A DNA stretch of 64,000 nt from DASQUK01 sp046726215. Its GTDB lineage: Bacteria > Actinomycetota > Acidimicrobiia > Acidimicrobiales > VFJN01. The notes beneath the pieces were generated by a model that did not search any database, was not told where the DNA came from, and saw only the letters and a list, made by a program, of their open reading frames with translations. Position 1 is the first letter of the stretch. Every line of letters starts with the position of its first letter. Shown in pieces: positions 7,585 through 15,891 of this stretch. The position numbers and the translations under genes were made by a program. The stretch spans positions 1-64,000 of the forward strand of contig JBKPAA010000008.1 in the NCBI GenBank assembly GCA_046726215.1, given 5' to 3'.

Positions 7585-10014
7585 ATGACCAGCGTGCAGC
7601 GCACGTCGGAGGCGGTAGCGACTGACCGCGCGGGCGATTCGCCGGGCGTTGCCGTGTCCGTCGCCCCCCGCCAGCGCGTGCGCTACCAGGCCGACATCGT
7701 GCGCCTGCTGGCGTCCTTGGCGCTGCTGGGCGCAGGCGTGCTCATTGCCATTCACGCCCGCAAGACGATCGGGGGCGCCGAAGCGGACATCGTGGACGTG
7801 TACGAACGCGTGCCCGAGCGGTTCGCCGACGTGCTGGCGGCGGTGGCGGTGGTCTCCGCCACAATCGTGCCGGTCATCACGGTTGTCTTCCTGACGCTCC
7901 TGCGTCGCTACCGCCAGGCCGCGGCGCTCATGCTCGGCGGCCTGGCCGCCGTCCTGGCCATGAACTGGCTGAGCGACGTGCTGGCCGACCGGGGCGTCGT
8001 CGCTGCGGTCGATCCCAACACCGACCAGGTCATCGAGCTCACCGACCCCGAGTTCGCGACGTCGCCGCTCATCGCCGCCGTGGTCGCGGTCGTCGTGATC
8101 GCCTCGCCCCGGCTGTCGCGGCAATGGCGCCGGGTCCTCTGGTTCGGGGTGGGCCTGCTCATCCTTTTCCGGGTCGTCTCGTCCAGCGAGCCACCCCTCG
8201 ACATCGTCATCGCGGTGGCACTCGGCATGGCGGTCGGCTACCTGGCGCTGCTCGCGTTCGGCACCGAAAGCGCAGATCCCGACGCCGACGAGCTGGTCGC
8301 AATGCTCCGACCGCTAGCGGATCCCAAGCGCATCGAGCAGCTGGCGGGAGACACGCCGCTCCGGTACGCGGTCGAGTTGGCCGATGGCGAGAAGCTGCAG
8401 CTCCGGGTCCGGACGAGGACCGACCGCTCGTCCGACCGGCTGGAGCAGGCCTGGCGTACCGTCCGGCTACGAACGTCGCAGGTCGACGAGCCGTACGCCA
8501 CCGTCCAGCGGCGCGTGGAGCACGAGGCGCTCGCCCAGACGACGGCGGGGGCCGCCGGGGTGCGCGTACCAGCGGTGCGGGGGATCGTCGCCTCGTCGGC
8601 GGGCTCGGTCGGCCTGCTGGAGGAACGCGTCGACGACGGGACGGCGGTGTCGGCGTTGCCCACTGCGATGCTGGACCGCCGGCTGCTGCGGAGCATCTGG
8701 CGCCAGGTGGCGTCGCTGCATCGCCAACGCATCGCCCACCGCGCGCTCGGGCTCGCCGTGCTGACGGTGACTGACACCGGCGACGTGGCCATGTCCGACT
8801 TCGATGCTGCCCGGCTCGCCGCCTCGGACCGCGACCTGGCCCTGGACCGTGCCCAACTCCTGGTCGACACCGCGCTGCGGGTGGGCGCTGACGAGGCCGT
8901 GGCCGTGGCCGTCGAGACCCTAGGTTCCAGGGCGGTCGTGGCCGCAGTGCCGTACCTGCAGCCACTGGCGCTACCGGCGCCGACCCGGCGAAGCCTGCGT
9001 GGCAACCGGGAGGTGCTCGATGCCCTCCAGGACGCGGTCCAGAATGCCACTGGCGTCGAGCCCGCCCCGCTGGCCCGGCTCGAGCGGGTTCGGCCGCGGA
9101 CGGCGGTGTCGATCCTGGCGCTGGCGGGCGGCTTCTACTTCCTGCTGCCCCAACTGGCCGACGTGGGCGAGACCGCCGAGGCGGCCACCCAGGCGAACTG
9201 GTGGTGGCTGCTGCCGATCTTCGCGGGGGCGGCGGCGACGTTCTTCGCCGCGGCGTTGTCGCTGCTGGGCTCGGTGCCGCAGCCCATTTCCTATCTGGCC
9301 ACGGTGCGTATGCAGGTGGCATCCGCCTTCGTCGGGCGGATCGCACCCGCCAACACGGGCACGGTGGCGGTCGGCGTCCGCTTCCTGCAGCGCTCGGGGA
9401 TCGACACGGCGGCGGCCGGGGCGGCCGTGGGTCTCAACGCCCTGGTTGGGCTGATCGTGCACCTCTCGCTCATGGCGGCCTTCATCGCCTGGGCCGGTGC
9501 CCGTGGCCCTGGCTTCTCGCTACCCGACGCCAACGCCTTGTTGCTGGTGATCGCCATCGGGGGAGTCGTCAGCGGCCTTGTGGTGGGCCTGGTTCCGGCC
9601 CTCCGCCGCCGGATCCTTCCACCCCTAGTCGGCTACTTGCGGACTGCAGGATCGTCGCTGGCCGATGTCGTGACCGACCCGTGGCGGGTGCTGGCGCTGC
9701 TGGGTGGCGCCATCGGCATCACGTTCGCCTTCATCCTCACGCTTACGGCCTCGGTGGCGGCGTTCGGGGGCGGCGTCAGCTTCCCCGAAATCGGCGCCGC
9801 CTACCTCGTCGCCGCCGCCATCGGGTCGGCGACGCCCACGCCCGGCGGGCTCGGGGCGGTGGAAGCGGCGTTGGTGGCGGCCCTGTCCGGCTACGGCATG
9901 GCCGACAGCGCCGCGGTGTCGGCGGTCCTCACGTTCCGCCTGGCCACGTACTGGGTGCCCATGATCCCGGGGTGGATCACGTTCCACCAGATGCAGCGCA
10001 ACGAGGAGCTCTAG
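7585..10014 (+). CDS. Membrane-pseudokinase-flippase fusion (LPG synthase TM/UPF0104 type)
   Basis: An 809-residue multi-domain membrane protein. Residues about 35-230 hold several hydrophobic helices. Residues about 235-510 look like a soluble kinase-fold module with a decayed catalytic loop: HRALGLAVL where HRD would be (about 384) and SDFDAARL in place of DFG (about 404). Residues about 510-805 are a run of helices resembling the YbhN/UPF0104 lysylphosphatidylglycerol-synthase transmembrane domain, including the conserved SATPTPGGLGAVEAAL stretch. This C-terminal family moves or modifies lipids. No aminoacyl-transfer domain is seen. ATG 7585 was chosen; upstream in-frame GTG codons exist. 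Confidence 0.85.
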   Translation: MTSVQRTSEAVATDRAGDSPGVAVSVAPRQRVRYQADIVRLLASLALLGAGVLIAIHARKTIGGAEADIVDVYERVPERFADVLAAVAVVSATIVPVITVVFLTLLRRYRQAAALMLGGLAAVLAMNWLSDVLADRGVVAAVDPNTDQVIELTDPEFATSPLIAAVVAVVVIASPRLSRQWRRVLWFGVGLLILFRVVSSSEPPLDIVIAVALGMAVGYLALLAFGTESADPDADELVAMLRPLADPKRIEQLAGDTPLRYAVELADGEKLQLRVRTRTDRSSDRLEQAWRTVRLRTSQVDEPYATVQRRVEHEALAQTTAGAAGVRVPAVRGIVASSAGSVGLLEERVDDGTAVSALPTAMLDRRLLRSIWRQVASLHRQRIAHRALGLAVLTVTDTGDVAMSDFDAARLAASDRDLALDRAQLLVDTALRVGADEAVAVAVETLGSRAVVAAVPYLQPLALPAPTRRSLRGNREVLDALQDAVQNATGVEPAPLARLERVRPRTAVSILALAGGFYFLLPQLADVGETAEAATQANWWWLLPIFAGAAATFFAAALSLLGSVPQPISYLATVRMQVASAFVGRIAPANTGTVAVGVRFLQRSGIDTAAAGAAVGLNALVGLIVHLSLMAAFIAWAGARGPGFSLPDANALLLVIAIGGVVSGLVVGLVPALRRRILPPLVGYLRTAGSSLADVVTDPWRVLALLGGAIGITFAFILTLTASVAAFGGGVSFPEIGAAYLVAAAIGSATPTPGGLGAVEAALVAALSGYGMADSAAVSAVLTFRLATYWVPMIPGWITFHQMQRNEEL

Positions 10015-10020
10015 GGCAGC

Positions 10021-10067
10021 GTCTTTGAAGGAAAAATAGGGCCATGGCCCGAAAGATCTTCAAAGAC
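10021..10067. promoter_or_regulatory. Nested inverted repeat, possible operator or terminator
   Basis: A perfect 10-bp inverted repeat, GTCTTTGAAG (10021-10030) and CTTCAAAGAC (10058-10067), encloses a perfect 12-bp palindrome GGGCCATGGCCC (10039-10050). It starts 7 nt after the flippase stop and lies upstream of the ArsR-type gene. It may be a terminator, or a second operator related to the one at 10085-10116, since both contain CTTTG/CAAAG half sites. Confidence 0.6.
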
Positions 10068-10084
10068 ATTGATGGCTCGATTGC

Positions 10085-10116
10085 GTGCAAAGAAGTTATG
10101 CAAATATTCTTTGCAC
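10085..10116 (+). promoter_or_regulatory. Probable ArsR-family operator over the promoter
   Basis: A perfect 10-bp inverted repeat, GTGCAAAGAA (10085-10094) and TTCTTTGCAC (10107-10116), with a third TGCAAA half site at 10099-10104. It ends one base before the start ATG of the ArsR-like gene. A -35-like TTGCGT (10081-10086) and a -10-like AATATT (10103-10108) lie 16 nt apart, so a bound dimer would block the promoter. The stretch is markedly AT-rich. Confidence 0.7.
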
Positions 10117-10117
10117 T

Positions 10118-10723
10118 ATGGCACGACCGTTGAGGATCAAGCACCTCGACGCCCGATCTGTGCAGGCGCTGGCGCATCCGCTGAGATCGAGGCTCCTGGC
10201 GTCGCTGCGTGTCGACGGCCCCGGCACCGCCAGCACGCTGGGGGAGCGCCTGGGGGAGAGCTCCGGGGCCACCAGCTACCACCTGCGGGTGCTGGCGCAG
10301 CACGGATTCGTCGAGGAGGACCGGACCCGCGGCCGGGGCCGCGAGCGCTGGTGGCGGTCCGCGCACGACGCGACCTCGTGGCGCCCCGACCGGTTCCGCG
10401 ACGACCCCGACGCCCAGGCCGCCGAGCAGTGGCTTGCCGGGGATGCGGTGCGCAACGGGATGGAGCGGCTCGACCGATGGATCGCCCGGCGGCCCTCCGC
10501 GGATCTCGACTGGGTGGCGGCGTCGGAGGAGAGCGACTACCGGCTGACCATGACGGCGCCGCAGCTGCGGAGTCTCATGGAGGAGCTGCACGAGGTCGTG
10601 CTGCGCCACCGCGAGCTCGCGGAGGACGCGCGCGCCGAGGACGGCGGGACCGCCGCCGAGGCACGCGGGGCCAGGCCTGTCTGGCTGCTGATGTACGCGT
10701 TCCCGGCGGGCGACGGCGCATGA
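10118..10723 (+). CDS. ArsR-type winged-helix transcriptional regulator
   Basis: A 201-residue protein with an N-terminal winged helix (about 12-85): ALAHPLRSRLLASL, then the recognition helix region SGATSYHLRVLAQHGFVEE. This is the HTH-20/ArsR pattern; the C-terminal half is a helical sensing domain with no obvious metal-site cysteines, so the inducer is probably organic. No ribosome site precedes ATG 10118, and the likely promoter would begin transcription at or next to the ATG, so the mRNA may be leaderless. The operator repeat abuts the start, pointing to autorepression. The stop overlaps the exporter start (ATGA 10720-10723). Confidence 0.88.
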   Translation: MARPLRIKHLDARSVQALAHPLRSRLLASLRVDGPGTASTLGERLGESSGATSYHLRVLAQHGFVEEDRTRGRGRERWWRSAHDATSWRPDRFRDDPDAQAAEQWLAGDAVRNGMERLDRWIARRPSADLDWVAASEESDYRLTMTAPQLRSLMEELHEVVLRHRELAEDARAEDGGTAAEARGARPVWLLMYAFPAGDGA

Positions 10724-12105
10724 CGCCTTCCGGGTCGGGGGGGATCCCGAGCGATGCCCGCCTGGCTCAGGTGGTGCGCCGGTTCGTCGTCCTCAGCGCC
10801 CTGCGGTGGCTGCCGACGGGGCTGTTGTTGCCGGTGACGGTCGTGCTCATGCAGTCGCGGGGGCTGTCGCTGGCGGACATCGGCCTGGTCGTGTCGGTGC
10901 AGGGCGCGGCGGTCATCGTCCTCGAGCTGCCCACCGGCGGACTGGCCGATGCGGTCGGTCGTCGGCCGGTGCTCCTTCTGGCGTCGGCGCTCGACGTCGG
11001 GTCGCTGACGCTGCTCCTCGGCGCCCACAGCCTGGGCGCGTTCGTAGTGGCCGGCGCGGTGCAGGGGGTGTTCCGCGCGCTCGAGTCGGGGCCCCTGGAG
11101 GCGTGGTACGTCGACACCAGCCTGGCGCTCGATCCCGGTGCACCCATCGAGCGGGGCCTGGCCCGCGGTGCCAGCGCCATAGGGCTCGCGATCTCAGTGG
11201 GCGCCCTGGGGGCGGCGGGCCTGACCGCGCTGCCCGCCGTCGGGGGTGCCGATCCGCTGGCGGTCCCCGTTGCCGCAGCCCTGCTGTTGCGGCTGGTCGA
11301 CATCGTCGCGCTGGCGGTCCTCATCCACGACGACCGCTCGCGACCGGACGACGGTGCCGTGTCGCTCGGGATCGCGGCGGCACCGGCCGTGGTGCGATCG
11401 ACGGTCCGCCTGGTGTCGCGCAACCGGGCGCTGCTGGCGCTGGTGGCCGTCGAGCTGCTGTGGGGCGCCGGGTTGGTGGCGGTGGAGCTGTTCTCCGGAC
11501 CGCGGATGGTCGAGCTGTTCGGCGACCCCGAGCGGGGTGTGGCGGTGTTCGGGCTTGCGGCCGCGGCCGCGTGGTCGATCTCCGCGCTGGGGTCCGCGGC
11601 TACCGGCCGGTTGACCGCCTGGCTGGGTGGCGGACCCGCCCGGGTGGGTGCCGTGCTGCGTGTGGCCCAAGGGGCGGCAGTGATGCTGATGGCGCTGGGC
11701 GGCGGCCCGTTGGGTCTGTTGACCGGCTACCTCTGCTTCTACCTGGTGCACGGACCGGCCAACGTGGTGCACTACGCGATGGTTCATCGCCTGGTCGACG
11801 CCGACCATCGCAGCACCGTGATCTCTGCCAACAGCCTGGCGACGCGGCTCGGCGGCACCGCCGGTGGCATTGGCCTGGGCACGCTCGCCGGCGGTGCCGG
11901 TATCCCGGCGGCGCTGGCCGTTGCGGCAGCCGTCCTGGCGGCGGGGGCGCCCCTGTACCGGGTGGCCGGCCGGCGGCCACCGCCGCCGCGGGCGACGCGG
12001 GCGCCTGGTGGGCGCTTCGCCGACGTGCGCGACCCGGGTCGACGGGCCACGAGGCCGACGAGGGTCCCCGATAGCGTTGGCGATCATGAGCGTCGAGGTC
12101 CATGA
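10720..12105 (+). CDS. MFS transporter, probable drug or metabolite exporter
   Basis: A 461-residue major-facilitator protein with about 12 hydrophobic helices. The signature loop between helices 2 and 3 reads GGLADAVGRRPVLL. The gene is translationally coupled to the ArsR-like repressor, a common arrangement for inducible efflux. The C-terminal 40 residues are Pro/Arg-rich and extend 20 nt into the next gene. The substrate is unknown. Confidence 0.88.
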   Translation: MTPSGSGGIPSDARLAQVVRRFVVLSALRWLPTGLLLPVTVVLMQSRGLSLADIGLVVSVQGAAVIVLELPTGGLADAVGRRPVLLLASALDVGSLTLLLGAHSLGAFVVAGAVQGVFRALESGPLEAWYVDTSLALDPGAPIERGLARGASAIGLAISVGALGAAGLTALPAVGGADPLAVPVAAALLLRLVDIVALAVLIHDDRSRPDDGAVSLGIAAAPAVVRSTVRLVSRNRALLALVAVELLWGAGLVAVELFSGPRMVELFGDPERGVAVFGLAAAAAWSISALGSAATGRLTAWLGGGPARVGAVLRVAQGAAVMLMALGGGPLGLLTGYLCFYLVHGPANVVHYAMVHRLVDADHRSTVISANSLATRLGGTAGGIGLGTLAGGAGIPAALAVAAAVLAAGAPLYRVAGRRPPPPRATRAPGGRFADVRDPGRRATRPTRVPDSVGDHERRGP

Positions 12106-12394
12106 CGTCCCCGCCCGGCAGCGCTACGAAGCGGTGGTCGACGGGACGTTGGCCGGGTTCGTGGTGTATCGCGACCACCGGGGCGCACGCGTGTTTACGC
12201 ACGCGGAGGTCTTCCCCGAGTTCGAGGGCCGCGGCGTGGGCAGCGCGCTGGCCCGCGGGGCGCTCGACGACGTGCGGGCGGGCGGCCGGTCGCTGGTGCC
12301 CCAGTGCGCGTTCATCAGGACGTACATCGAGCGACAGCCCGAGTACGGGGACCTGGTCGATGCCGACCTCACCGCCCGCCTGGCCCGCGGCTGA
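12086..12394 (+). CDS. GNAT-related N-acetyltransferase (short, YjdJ-like)
   Basis: A 102-residue protein of the short Gcn5-like group. The acetyl-CoA loop motif is FPEFEGRGVGSALA (about 46-59), followed by the CAFIRTYIERQPEY segment typical of this small family, which lacks the usual N-terminal GNAT strands. The ATG at 12086 lies inside the MFS reading frame (20-nt overlap), suggesting co-translation. The substrate is unknown. Confidence 0.82.
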   Translation: MSVEVHDVPARQRYEAVVDGTLAGFVVYRDHRGARVFTHAEVFPEFEGRGVGSALARGALDDVRAGGRSLVPQCAFIRTYIERQPEYGDLVDADLTARLARG

Positions 12395-12454
12395 CGCGGA
12401 CGCGGTTCGGGTGGCGAGGCGCGCCGCCCCGGCCGGGTGCCTACCCTCCGCAGC

Positions 12455-12640
12455 ATGGCGATTACGCGTTGGGAATACCGCACCTACTCGGTCTTCGTGG
12501 AGATGGGCGGCGAGTCGTGGCTCGATGGGCTCAACCGTCTGGGCGACGAGGGCTGGGAGGTCACGGACGACATCACCGTGTTCGCCCAGGGAGGCGCATC
12601 CGAGAACCCGGTGCTGTTGTTGAAGCGGCCGAAAACGTGA
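12455..12640 (+). CDS. Small DUF4177-like protein
   Basis: A 61-residue protein with the pattern WEYRTYSV ... LNRLGDEGWEVT, typical of DUF4177-like small proteins whose function is unknown. The start is ATG 12455; GTG 12437 is possible. It is convergent with the amidase-like gene that ends at 12672. Confidence 0.65.
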   Translation: MAITRWEYRTYSVFVEMGGESWLDGLNRLGDEGWEVTDDITVFAQGGASENPVLLLKRPKT

Positions 12641-12671
12641 CCGTGAGCGACGCGCGTCGCCCGCCGGACAA

Positions 12672-13292
12672 CTATTGGACGGTCACCTCACCGCGGAGCT
12701 GGAACGGCGGCACCAGCTCGATGTCGTCCCCGCTCCAGAACTTGCCGGGGTCGTACCAGGTCGCCGGGCGGCCGAGCGGCAGCAGGCCCATGTGCTGGTA
12801 CGTGGCGGCCACCAGCTCGGCGCAGTAGATCGTCTCCAGCGACGACGGCCGCCGTCGTACGCGCGCACTGATCCACTGCCGCACGAGGCCGCCCATCCGG
12901 GGGAACGGCCGCCCGTCGAAGCGAGCGATGACCTCCATCAGGCGGTCCTCGTGGTGGCGCTCGATGGACCCGTGGAGCTGGCGGACCCAGGCTCGCTGGC
13001 CGTACTTCCGCCGCCAGACGGTGATCGCGTCGGCGAGGCGGTGGAGCTGCACGCCCCGGTGGTGCTCCCCGGTCCACACGTCGGGTAGCGAGCGACCCAG
13101 TTCGGCGTGCCACAGCAGCGGCGGCAGGTCGTCGAGCGCGACGGCCATGCCAACGTGGTTGACCGGGGCGTTGGTGAAGGTACGGATCGCCCTGTCGGCA
13201 ATGGAGCCGCCGCGGAACAGCCAGATGTCACCGGTGGCCGCGGTGTCGACGGCCTCGTCGAAGCTCACGCCAGCGTTCACCTGTGGGGGCAC
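12672..13292 (-). CDS. Permuted papain-like amidase (YaeF/YiiX type)
   Basis: A 206-residue protein with the circularly permuted NlpC/P60 pattern: a His early in NHVGMAVAL (His 46) after a strand reading GDIWLFRGGS, and the nucleophile candidate Cys 157 later in TIYCAELVAATYQ. Members hydrolyse amide or ester bonds in lipids or cell-wall peptides. No signal peptide is visible, so the site of action is unclear. The start is GTG 13292; GTG 13280 is an alternative. It is divergent from the small membrane protein at 13315. Confidence 0.75.
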   Translation of the reverse strand: MPPQVNAGVSFDEAVDTAATGDIWLFRGGSIADRAIRTFTNAPVNHVGMAVALDDLPPLLWHAELGRSLPDVWTGEHHRGVQLHRLADAITVWRRKYGQRAWVRQLHGSIERHHEDRLMEVIARFDGRPFPRMGGLVRQWISARVRRRPSSLETIYCAELVAATYQHMGLLPLGRPATWYDPGKFWSGDDIELVPPFQLRGEVTVQ

Positions 13293-13314
13293 CCGAGTAG
13301 GTTACGGAACCGCA

Positions 13315-13506
13315 ATGCGCATCCCCTGGAAGCTCATCGGCCTGGCCGGGCTGGCCGGTGTGGCGGCCACTGGCGTCGTCGTGATTCGCCGGGGACGTGC
13401 CCAGCGCCCGTACACGCCCGAGGAGCTGCGGGCACGGCTGCACCAGCGATTGACCGAGGTCCCGTCGGGCAACGGTCAGAGCGAGCCGATCTCCACCAGC
13501 CGGTAG
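13315..13506 (+). CDS. Small single-span membrane protein
   Basis: A 63-residue protein with one hydrophobic helix (about 6-24, LIGLAGLAGVAATGVVVI), a basic stop (RRGRAQR) and a polar tail containing YTPEELRARLHQRL. No known domain. The 3' end overlaps the convergent Suc/Fer-like gene by 31 nt, which tempers confidence, but N-terminal composition and position behind a divergent promoter region support it. Confidence 0.6.
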   Translation: MRIPWKLIGLAGLAGVAATGVVVIRRGRAQRPYTPEELRARLHQRLTEVPSGNGQSEPISTSR

Positions 13507-14393
13507 CGCCAGGGCACGCCCGGGCCGCCGTGGCAGGTCATCTGCACGGGCGCGCCGCCACGATCGCGGGCGACCACCACCTCGAGCGTGGCGCCGCCGC
13601 GCTGCTGCAGGCGCACAGTCACCGCCCGGTCGGGGCGCTGCTCGGCGCTGAGGACCGACATGCCGTCGATTCGTCGCTCGGCGAGGTGCGTGCGCCCGAA
13701 CGCCTCGGCCGCCTGCACCAGCGGCGCGTAGCAGCTGCGGCCCCGGTAGTGGTCGAGGTCGATCATGCGATCACGGTGGTCGGCCACCAGAGCGGCCGCC
13801 AGCTCCGGTGCGACGCGGCCGTAGTAGATCCCCTCGGGCAGGCACACGATGTTGGCCGCGAAGCGATCGCCGCCGACGTGGGAGCACTCCCACACGTCGA
13901 GGGCGGTGGCATCCGCCAGGGCCCGCACCACGGGGCGGCCGAGGTCGGCGCAGCACGGGTCGTGACGACCGTTGGTGCAGACGAGGTTGAGCGAGGGTGG
14001 CCCCGGAACACCGATACCGGGCGGCTCCGGGAACGCCAGGGCGCCGATGTCGAGCCCCAGCAGTGCCTTGGGATCGTCGGGGTCGAGGTCGATCTGTTCG
14101 AGCCACCAGCGTTCGGCACCCGAGTGGGCGAGGAACACCGTCCGGACGGGCCCCAGCCGTCGCTGGTCGACCCGGCGCCGGGCCAGGAGCACCCGCGCCC
14201 CGTGGGCCCGGGTGGCCTCCGCCAACGCGGCGGCCGTGTCGGTGTCGAGCTTGCTCTCGGCCAGGGCGTCGACGCCCCACGAACCCGGTTGCTCGACGAT
14301 CATCCAGCGCTGGACGCGGGAGGCGGTGGCGATCAGCGGCTCCCGCCGCCCCAGCGACTCCGCTGCGCAGCGCAGTCCGAGCCGCTCAGCCAC
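13476..14393 (-). CDS. Sucrase/ferredoxin-like (thioredoxin-fold) protein
   Basis: A protein of about 305 residues with the Suc/Fer-like pattern: CTNGRHDPCC (Cys 139, 147, 148), then VWECSHVGGDRFAANIV and CLPEGIYYG. These resemble thioredoxin-fold [2Fe-2S] ferredoxins; the biochemical role of the family is not established. GTG 14393 overlaps the upstream oxygenase stop by 8 nt (GTGGCTGA), a coupled arrangement; GTG 14429 gives 317 residues with a 44-nt overlap. Pairing with an iron-dependent JmjC oxygenase suggests electron supply or redox support, which is inference. Confidence 0.82.
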   Translation of the reverse strand: MAERLGLRCAAESLGRREPLIATASRVQRWMIVEQPGSWGVDALAESKLDTDTAAALAEATRAHGARVLLARRRVDQRRLGPVRTVFLAHSGAERWWLEQIDLDPDDPKALLGLDIGALAFPEPPGIGVPGPPSLNLVCTNGRHDPCCADLGRPVVRALADATALDVWECSHVGGDRFAANIVCLPEGIYYGRVAPELAAALVADHRDRMIDLDHYRGRSCYAPLVQAAEAFGRTHLAERRIDGMSVLSAEQRPDRAVTVRLQQRGGATLEVVVARDRGGAPVQMTCHGGPGVPWRYRLVEIGSL

Positions 14394-15705
14394 TACCGGT
14401 GCCTGCGCCGGTGGCGGTTCGCAGGACACCCTCGCGGACCAGCCGCCGCACCAGGACCCGGCGACTCTCGGTGTCGAGCAGGTCGGCCAGGTCGGCGACC
14501 CGCATGGGCCCGTCCTGGAGCAACCGCCGCACGGCCGGCTCCAGCGCGGCCGGCAGGACCAGGCGGCGGTCGCCGAGGGTGAGGCGCAACCGCCCGTGGT
14601 TGTCGTGGCCGACCGCGACTGCGCCGCGGGCCCGGCGCCGCACCACGGTCGTGTCGCCGATCCGATCGAGCGCGATGATCTCGGCGAGCTGGCCGTCCAG
14701 CAGCGGCGTGCGGTGGGCGAAGAACTGCTCGCTCACCTCGTCGGCAACGTCGCCGGCGTCGAGCCGCTCGACCCATCCGATGAGGTCGGACAGCGCCGCC
14801 TTGACGGCGCGCACGGCCACGTCGCGGTCGAACGGGTAGCCGGCCGGCAGGCTGGCGCGGAACCTGGCATCGTCGCCGGCCCGGTCGATGACCCTGCGCA
14901 GGACGTCGTGCACCGTCGTGGCCAGCACGCCCAGTGTGAGGTGCAGCGAGGTTCCCTCCTGGGTGGCCGCGGAATGGACGAAGCCGCGCGGCAGGTAGAG
15001 CGCGTCTCCCGCGCCGAGGTCGGTCTCGAAGAGGACCGCCTGGGCGGCGGCCAGCTCGTGGACGGACGAGTGGTGGGCGAGCGGCGCGGCCACCACGGGC
15101 GTGCGCACCACCCAGTGCTTGACGCCGGCCACCTGGAGGACGAACACGTCGTGGGTGTCATGGTGAGCCCCGAGCCCGGCGGCTCCCGGCGGGGTGAGGT
15201 AGGCGTTGGCCTGCAACGGATGGCCGAGCGCCAGTTCGAGGTCACCACAGAAGCGTGCCAGTGGCGGCCACCAGCGATGGAGGGACTGCAGCACCACGGT
15301 GGCGCCGCCCGCGAACAGGTCGAAGACCCGGCCGGTATCGATCAGGTCGGAGAATTGGTGTCGGCCGGTGCGGCCGGTGCGCGTGTAGCGGCGCGGGTCC
15401 ACCGGCTCGCCGTCGCGAACGAGGCGGAAGGCCGGCCGGCGGAGCCCGGATCCGCTGAGCGCCCGGTCGACGTCGTCGAGCGACAGCAGGTCGCCGAAGG
15501 ACCCGGCGCCACGGCGCAGGTGCGGCGCGACGCCGAAGGTGGTCTTCAGGAACGCGGCGGGGTCGTCGACGCAGCGGGCGAGCGCGTCACGCCCGGTGCG
15601 GGCGGCTGCGGATTCACCACCGCCCGACGCGTCCCCCCCGCTACGAGTCGCTCTCGTCGGAGTCGCTGTCAGCCGGCCCGGTGTCGGGATCGACCCCGTC
15701 GGCAT
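14386..15705 (-). CDS. JmjC/cupin-4 2-oxoglutarate oxygenase (YcfD/ROX-like)
   Basis: A 439-residue Fe(II)/2-oxoglutarate oxygenase of the cupin-4/JmjC group that hydroxylates proteins (YcfD acts on ribosomal arginine, MINA53/NO66 on histidine). The iron site reads AHHDTHDVFVLQ (His 181, Asp 183) with the distal His in PRGFVHSA (His 244). A C-terminal winged-helix-like part (about 340-435) is typical of the group. No good start lies in clean DNA: the nearest in-frame ATG, 15705, is inside the acidic peptide gene, and 15747 is further inside. It is read after the acidic peptide and before the Suc/Fer-like gene, all overlapping. The substrate is unknown; the adjacent peptide is a candidate. Confidence 0.85.
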   Translation of the reverse strand: MPTGSIPTPGRLTATPTRATRSGGDASGGGESAAARTGRDALARCVDDPAAFLKTTFGVAPHLRRGAGSFGDLLSLDDVDRALSGSGLRRPAFRLVRDGEPVDPRRYTRTGRTGRHQFSDLIDTGRVFDLFAGGATVVLQSLHRWWPPLARFCGDLELALGHPLQANAYLTPPGAAGLGAHHDTHDVFVLQVAGVKHWVVRTPVVAAPLAHHSSVHELAAAQAVLFETDLGAGDALYLPRGFVHSAATQEGTSLHLTLGVLATTVHDVLRRVIDRAGDDARFRASLPAGYPFDRDVAVRAVKAALSDLIGWVERLDAGDVADEVSEQFFAHRTPLLDGQLAEIIALDRIGDTTVVRRRARGAVAVGHDNHGRLRLTLGDRRLVLPAALEPAVRRLLQDGPMRVADLADLLDTESRRVLVRRLVREGVLRTATGAGTGSG

Positions 15706-15832
15706 CGTCGGAGCCGTCGACGTCGTCCGTGGGGTCGGTGGCGTCATCGTCGTCGGTCACCTCGCTCGCCCGTTCGTGACGCCACTCGGTGGCAATGTCA
15801 TGGTCGGACAAGCCGCGGATCACGTCAGCCAT
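15641..15832 (-). CDS. Asp-rich small peptide, possible modification substrate
   Basis: A 63-residue ORF with a textbook ribosome site (AGGAGG, 8 nt before ATG 15832). The first 24 residues look like a folded or recognised leader (MADVIRGLSDHDIATEWRHE); the rest is almost only Asp, Ser, Thr, Pro and Gly (motifs DDDDATDPTDD, DSDSDESDS). No known family is recognised. Its end overlaps the start of the JmjC oxygenase. A leader-plus-low-complexity-core layout next to a protein hydroxylase is reminiscent of ribosomal peptide substrates, but a disordered acidic protein of other function is equally possible. Confidence 0.6.
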   Translation of the reverse strand: MADVIRGLSDHDIATEWRHERASEVTDDDDATDPTDDVDGSDDADGVDPDTGPADSDSDESDS

Positions 15833-15891
15833 CTGGGCAACCTCCTGGGGCCTCAGTCGCTCCGGACGCTAACCGACGGCCCGGTCCCCCG

